Source: Clostridiales bacterium
GTDB lineage: Bacteria; Bacillota; Clostridia; Tissierellales; Sedimentibacteraceae
Direction: 5' to 3'
Assembly (NCBI GenBank): GCA_003457065.1
Contig: DMJQ01000045.1
Coordinates: 18,869 to 27,907, forward strand
DNA: 9,039 nt
In this document: positions 6,403-9,039 of the stretch, one piece after another
How the letters are laid out: every line of letters starts with the position of its first letter
Position numbering within the stretch: position 1 is the first letter of the stretch
The notes under the pieces: model-generated
Seen by the model: only the letters and a program-made list of their open reading frames with translations
Told to the model about the DNA's origin: nothing
Databases searched by the model: none
Made by a program: the position numbers and the translations under genes

Positions 6403-6849
6403 ATGAAAAAATTCCTTGTTTTTTTATTAAAGTTTTTAAGTTATGTTGTTTTATTTGCTGCCATATTCGGTATTTCCGCATATGGCGGTTATCTGTATAT
6501 TACACCGTCGGGCTATGTAGTCCTTAACGGTGATCCTTATGTAAAATATTCCGTGAATAATTTTAACAGGGTTATTAAGGTGGAAATAGACAATGATACC
6601 GAGGTAAAATTGGAGAACTTAGATTTAATGCACAAGGATATAACAGATGCTGTGCAGCTGACAATCGATGAGCTCAATGCGGGCGGTTATCTGTCGAAGT
6701 ACCGTGATAAGGATTTTATCATATCAGTTTCATATAAAGATGCTAAAAAGGGAAATTCACTGACTGAAAAGTTAAACACTAAAATCCGGGTTAAATACGG
6801 TGATGAATCAGGCGATAAAATAAAAGGAATTGTAGTTCGAAATAAATAA
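6403..6849 (+). CDS. Small membrane-anchored protein with an RsgI middle (RsgI_M-like) domain, no anti-sigma domain
   Basis: The protein is 148 residues. A short basic N-terminus (MKK) and one hydrophobic segment (about 4-33) are followed by an outward-facing domain of about 115 residues. From Y38 to I58 the sequence fits, without gaps, the pattern I recall for the extracytoplasmic domain of RsgI anti-sigma-I factors: Y-V-x-L-(D/N)-x-(N/D)-P, then V-N-x-F-x-R-V-I. It continues with the family-like LENLDLMHKDITDAV (70-84) and a GGYL turn (94-97). The cytoplasmic anti-sigma segment that normally precedes the membrane helix is absent, and no sigI gene lies nearby. The Asn-Pro reported as the RsgI self-cleavage site is Asp44-Pro45 here. 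The ribosome binding site is weak (AAAGAGAG at 6388-6395). It is monocistronic, with its own terminator. Function is unknown; the domain call is from memory of the family pattern. Confidence 0.65.
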   Translation: MKKFLVFLLKFLSYVVLFAAIFGISAYGGYLYITPSGYVVLNGDPYVKYSVNNFNRVIKVEIDNDTEVKLENLDLMHKDITDAVQLTIDELNAGGYLSKYRDKDFIISVSYKDAKKGNSLTEKLNTKIRVKYGDESGDKIKGIVVRNK

Positions 6850-6862
6850 TTATTAAACATTT

Positions 6863-6901
6863 AAAAGGTTCCTGGGCTGAAAGTGCTTCAGAACCTTTTT
6901 T
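6863..6901 (+). terminator. Rho-independent terminator after the RsgI-like gene
   Basis: AAAAGGTTC (6863-6871) pairs with GAACCTTTT (6891-6899). Pairing continues inwards (CTG with CAG around a bulged C), and the stem is followed by a run of six T (6896-6901). It lies 14 nt after the stop at 6849. Confidence 0.9.
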
Positions 6902-6969
6902 GGCTAAAAATATTAAGATTATGCAAAATTATTTTATTGCTGTATATGTTTTCCTGACGATGCGCAAAG

Positions 6970-6987
6970 TATGTAGAAATATGTAGA
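6970..6987 (+). repeat. Tandem direct repeat upstream of the arginase promoter
   Basis: TATGTAGA occurs at 6970-6977 and again at 6980-6987, one helical turn (10 bp) apart. The second copy ends 5 bp before the -35 box at 6993. The position suits an activator site, but no known regulator motif is recognised. Confidence 0.4.
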
Positions 6988-6992
6988 TTTTA

Positions 6993-7021
6993 TTGACATA
7001 AATATGCATATATCTTATAAT
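6993..7021 (+). promoter_or_regulatory. Consensus housekeeping promoter of the arginase gene
   Basis: TTGACA (6993-6998) and TATAAT (7016-7021) are both full consensus matches with the optimal 17-bp spacer. Transcription should begin near 7028, about 22 nt before the ATG. A 10-bp perfect palindrome, ATATGCATAT, occupies 7002-7011 inside the spacer and could be an operator that tempers this strong promoter. Confidence 0.85.
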
Positions 7022-7050
7022 TATAAATACATTGCAATCAGGAGGGCAGC

Positions 7051-7986
7051 ATGAAATTTAATTTGATAGGTGTGCCGGTTAATTACGGATGCGATAAAGA
7101 AGGAGCTCAATTTGGTCCTGAAACATTCAGAAAAAATAATATCGCTGGTTTAATTGAAAAAGAAGGCCACAAAGTTTATGACAAGGGAGATATAAAAATA
7201 CCTTTTGCTTCATCAGAAGAAAAATTTGCAAGCCACAAAAATTTAAAATATTTAAATCAAATAGTCGAATACAGCAATAATCTGGCTGATGCGGTATACA
7301 ATTCATTAAATGGAAGTGCCGTACCGTTTGTGTTAGGCGGAGACCATTCTCTTGGAATGGGTAGCATTGCAGGTGCAAGCAGACACTTTGATGAGATTGC
7401 CGTAATCTGGATAGACGCTCACGGAGACATAAACACCGAAGAAACTTCGCCGTCAGGAAACATTCACGGTATGCCGCTGGCAGCTTCCATGAACGTGGGA
7501 AACCCGGCTTTAACAAATATTTATTTCAAAGGTCAAAAAGTTAAGCCTGAAAATGTGTACATTATTGGTGCAAGAGATATCGATCCAGGTGAATACGAGC
7601 TTGCGGACAGAGTTAAATTAAATTTATATACAATGAAAGAAGTCCGCGAAAAAGGACTGGAGAATGTGCTGAAGTCGGTAATATACAAAATCAACAATTC
7701 AAATGTTGACGGAGTTCATTTAAGTTTTGACATTGATGCCTTGGACAAGTCGTTAGTTCCCGGAACAGGAACTCCCGTATCGGAAGGTTTCAGTTTAAAG
7801 GAAGGCAAGGATATCTTCACGGGTTTAATCGGACATATTCACATAACTTCAATGGATTTTGTGGAACTTAATCCTGTTATAGACGATGCGGACGTCAAGA
7901 CGGTTAAAAATTGCTTTGAACTGCTAAAACATATATTTTATGTGTTTAAGCAGCATGAAGAAGGGTCAGTTGAATACGCTATATAG
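7051..7986 (+). CDS. rocF: Arginase
   Basis: The 311-residue enzyme hydrolyses L-arginine to L-ornithine and urea in the cytoplasm using two Mn2+ ions. All six metal ligands are visible: H99 in GGDHS, D122, H124 and D126 in DAHGD, and D227 and D229 in SFDIDALD. The arginase-specific SGNIHG (135-140, H139) and the E272 of MDFVELNP match the catalytic histidine and guanidinium-binding glutamate. The stretch DAHGDINTEETSPSGNIHG follows Bacillus arginases closely, which separates it from agmatinase and formimidoylglutamase. It is about 12 residues longer than Bacillus RocF at the C-terminus. AGGAGG (7040-7045) lies 5 nt before the ATG. It is monocistronic, with a consensus promoter, and is not part of a roc operon here. 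It probably supplies ornithine for fermentation or nitrogen release. Confidence 0.95.
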   Translation: MKFNLIGVPVNYGCDKEGAQFGPETFRKNNIAGLIEKEGHKVYDKGDIKIPFASSEEKFASHKNLKYLNQIVEYSNNLADAVYNSLNGSAVPFVLGGDHSLGMGSIAGASRHFDEIAVIWIDAHGDINTEETSPSGNIHGMPLAASMNVGNPALTNIYFKGQKVKPENVYIIGARDIDPGEYELADRVKLNLYTMKEVREKGLENVLKSVIYKINNSNVDGVHLSFDIDALDKSLVPGTGTPVSEGFSLKEGKDIFTGLIGHIHITSMDFVELNPVIDDADVKTVKNCFELLKHIFYVFKQHEEGSVEYAI

Positions 7987-7994
7987 ACATATGT

Positions 7995-8045
7995 AATATA
8001 TCAGATTCCTCTAAATATAAGATATAACCTATTAACTGATATATT
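7995..8045 (+). repeat. Inverted repeat in the arginase 3' untranslated region
   Basis: AATATATCAG (7995-8004) and CTGATATATT (8036-8045) are perfect 10-bp complements separated by 31 nt. The repeat lies between the arginase stop and the GC-rich terminator stem. It is not followed by a T-run, so it is an extra stem rather than the terminator itself. Confidence 0.5.
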
Positions 8046-8061
8046 CATATTTATATAAAAT

Positions 8062-8087
8062 AAGGTTCCGGAGTTTTCCGGAACCTT
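8062..8087. terminator. Bidirectional terminator between arginase and aminotransferase genes
   Basis: AAGGTTCCGG (8062-8071) and CCGGAACCTT (8078-8087) form a perfect 10-bp stem with a 6-nt loop. T-rich tracts follow on both strands: TTATT then ATTTTTT on plus, ATTTTATAT on minus. It ends 2 nt from the aminotransferase stop codon and so serves both convergent genes. Confidence 0.9.
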
Positions 8088-8089
8088 TA

Positions 8090-9039
8090 TTACATTTTTT
8101 CAAGCAAAGTTTTTAAACCTGTGCCTTTTTCGTAACGGTACCCCAATCTTATCAGTGTTCTTTCTATTGCCGCAATTGTTGAATATACAGTGTGGTCATC
8201 AATGTTACCCATGTGTCCTAACCTGAACATTTTGCCCGCATATGCAGCCAGACCGCCTGCTACCATGACTCCTTCTTCAGCCAATGCTGCCCTGAATTCA
8301 GCGTCATTAATTCCTTCGGGATATAAAACATTGGACAGTGTGGAACATCTGTTTCCTTTCACGGCAAGAAGCTTAAATCCTAATGCTTCAAGCGCCGCAT
8401 TAATTGCGTCTGACATTCTTATATGCCTGTCGTATCTCGCTTCGATGCCTTCTTCATTTATTAATCTGACGGATTCTTTAAGAGCCCAGATCATGTTAAC
8501 TGCCGGAGTTGCAAAATATTTTGAAGGGTCGTTCATTATGGGAATCCATTTTTCGAAATCTATATAATATTCGGGGATTGTTCCCAGCGATTTTCTTCTT
8601 TCCAAAGCTTTCTTGCCTGCAAATAAAATCAGAAGACCCGGTGCAACGCCAAAAGCTTTTTGTGAACCCGTAAACAGTATATCTATTCCGTAATCATCTA
8701 CATATTCTCTTTCTCCGGCTGTTGCGGCAACACCGTCGACTATGTAGACTGTGTCGGGAAAATTCTTCATCACTTTTCCTATTTCTTGTATGGGTGCGCC
8801 TGCGCCTGTTGCCGTATCCACGTGTGTTACTGTCATGGCGGCGTAATTTTTTTCTTTCAGTTTTTTTTCAATTTCTTCGGGCGGCACCACTTGTCCCCAA
8901 GGAGCCGACAGAACATCAGTGTTTAATCCTTTTCTTTCGCAGATATCGATAAATCTGTCACCAAAAAATCCGTTTGAAACTATTAATACGTTATCTCCTT
9001 TTTTTGTTACATTGGAAACAGCCATTTCCATTGCCAGAG
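8090..9039 (-). CDS. Class V PLP-dependent aminotransferase (alanine/serine-glyoxylate aminotransferase type), N-terminus cut by window edge
   Basis: The frame stays open to the window end (Leu-Ala before the first visible Met at 9031), so the true start lies outside. About 65-70 residues of a family length near 360-385 are missing, including the start of the AMEMAVSN helix region. Counting from that Met, the protein shows HVDTATGAGAP (70-80), the PLP-pyridine aspartate in YIVDGVAATAG (D99), and the Schiff-base lysine in GSQKAFGVAPG (K125). The C-terminal RLGHMG-N-IDDHTVYSTIAAIE segment is typical of the AGXT/SgaA group. These enzymes move an amino group from alanine or serine to glyoxylate or a related oxo acid. 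Ureidoglycine-glyoxylate aminotransferase (PucG) is a close relative and cannot be excluded. Upstream partners are not visible. Confidence 0.9.
   Translation of the reverse strand, partial: LAMEMAVSNVTKKGDNVLIVSNGFFGDRFIDICERKGLNTDVLSAPWGQVVPPEEIEKKLKEKNYAAMTVTHVDTATGAGAPIQEIGKVMKNFPDTVYIVDGVAATAGEREYVDDYGIDILFTGSQKAFGVAPGLLILFAGKKALERRKSLGTIPEYYIDFEKWIPIMNDPSKYFATPAVNMIWALKESVRLINEEGIEARYDRHIRMSDAINAALEALGFKLLAVKGNRCSTLSNVLYPEGINDAEFRAALAEEGVMVAGGLAAYAGKMFRLGHMGNIDDHTVYSTIAAIERTLIRLGYRYEKGTGLKTLLEKM

Noticed and set aside
6997..7012. A possible ArgR/AhrC arginine box in the arginase promoter
   Set aside because: Alignment with the Bacillus ARG box requires gaps of several bases, so the match is not convincing; only the simple palindrome is kept.
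7127..7516. A 129-residue open frame antisense to the arginase gene
   Set aside because: The plus strand encodes all arginase catalytic motifs; the antisense translation is rich in Cys, Leu and Arg without any domain pattern.

Overview
The window is a low-GC, densely packed bacterial segment. Small intergenic gaps, strong AGGAGG-type ribosome binding sites, AT-rich codon choice and the gene families present point to a Firmicute. An anaerobic Clostridia/Tissierellia-type amino-acid fermenter is my inference; no marker gene is present to fix the taxon. I see no mobile element, CRISPR array, tRNA or rRNA.

Layout, left to right. (1) 2-643 (+): the C-terminal part of a sigma-54 enhancer-binding activator, cut by the window edge. 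(2) 644-790: an intergenic stretch with a small palindrome and a near-consensus -24/-12 sigma-54 promoter. (3) 791-2173 (+): an alanine/glycine:cation symporter (AGCS family) expressed from that promoter. (4) 2214-3615 (-): a two-gene FetAB-type ABC export system. (5) A divergent promoter region with a long palindrome over the fetA -35 box. (6) 3769-4519 (+): a two-gene operon of a MacroD/YmdB-type macrodomain hydrolase and a YdbC/PC4-type single-strand nucleic-acid-binding protein. (7) 4709-6025 (-): an APC-superfamily amino-acid permease with a roughly 210-nt untranslated leader. (8) 6403-6849 (+): a small single-pass membrane protein that aligns without gaps to the core motif of the middle domain of RsgI anti-sigma factors but lacks the anti-sigma domain. 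(9) 7051-7986 (+): an arginase with a perfect-consensus housekeeping promoter. (10) 8090-9039 (-): a class V PLP aminotransferase (alanine/serine-glyoxylate type), truncated at its N-terminus by the window edge. Stem-loops lie between the convergent gene pairs.

The common theme is amino-acid uptake and breakdown: alanine/glycine import, a second amino-acid permease, arginine to ornithine plus urea, and transamination of alanine or serine. The best-supported regulatory unit is the activator, palindrome, sigma-54 promoter and symporter at the left end, in which nitrogen or amino-acid status probably controls transport. The least explained items are the RsgI-like orphan protein, the macrodomain/PC4 pairing and the long permease leader. 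I do not see a large undescribed multi-gene system; the novelty here is at the level of single genes and regulatory sites.
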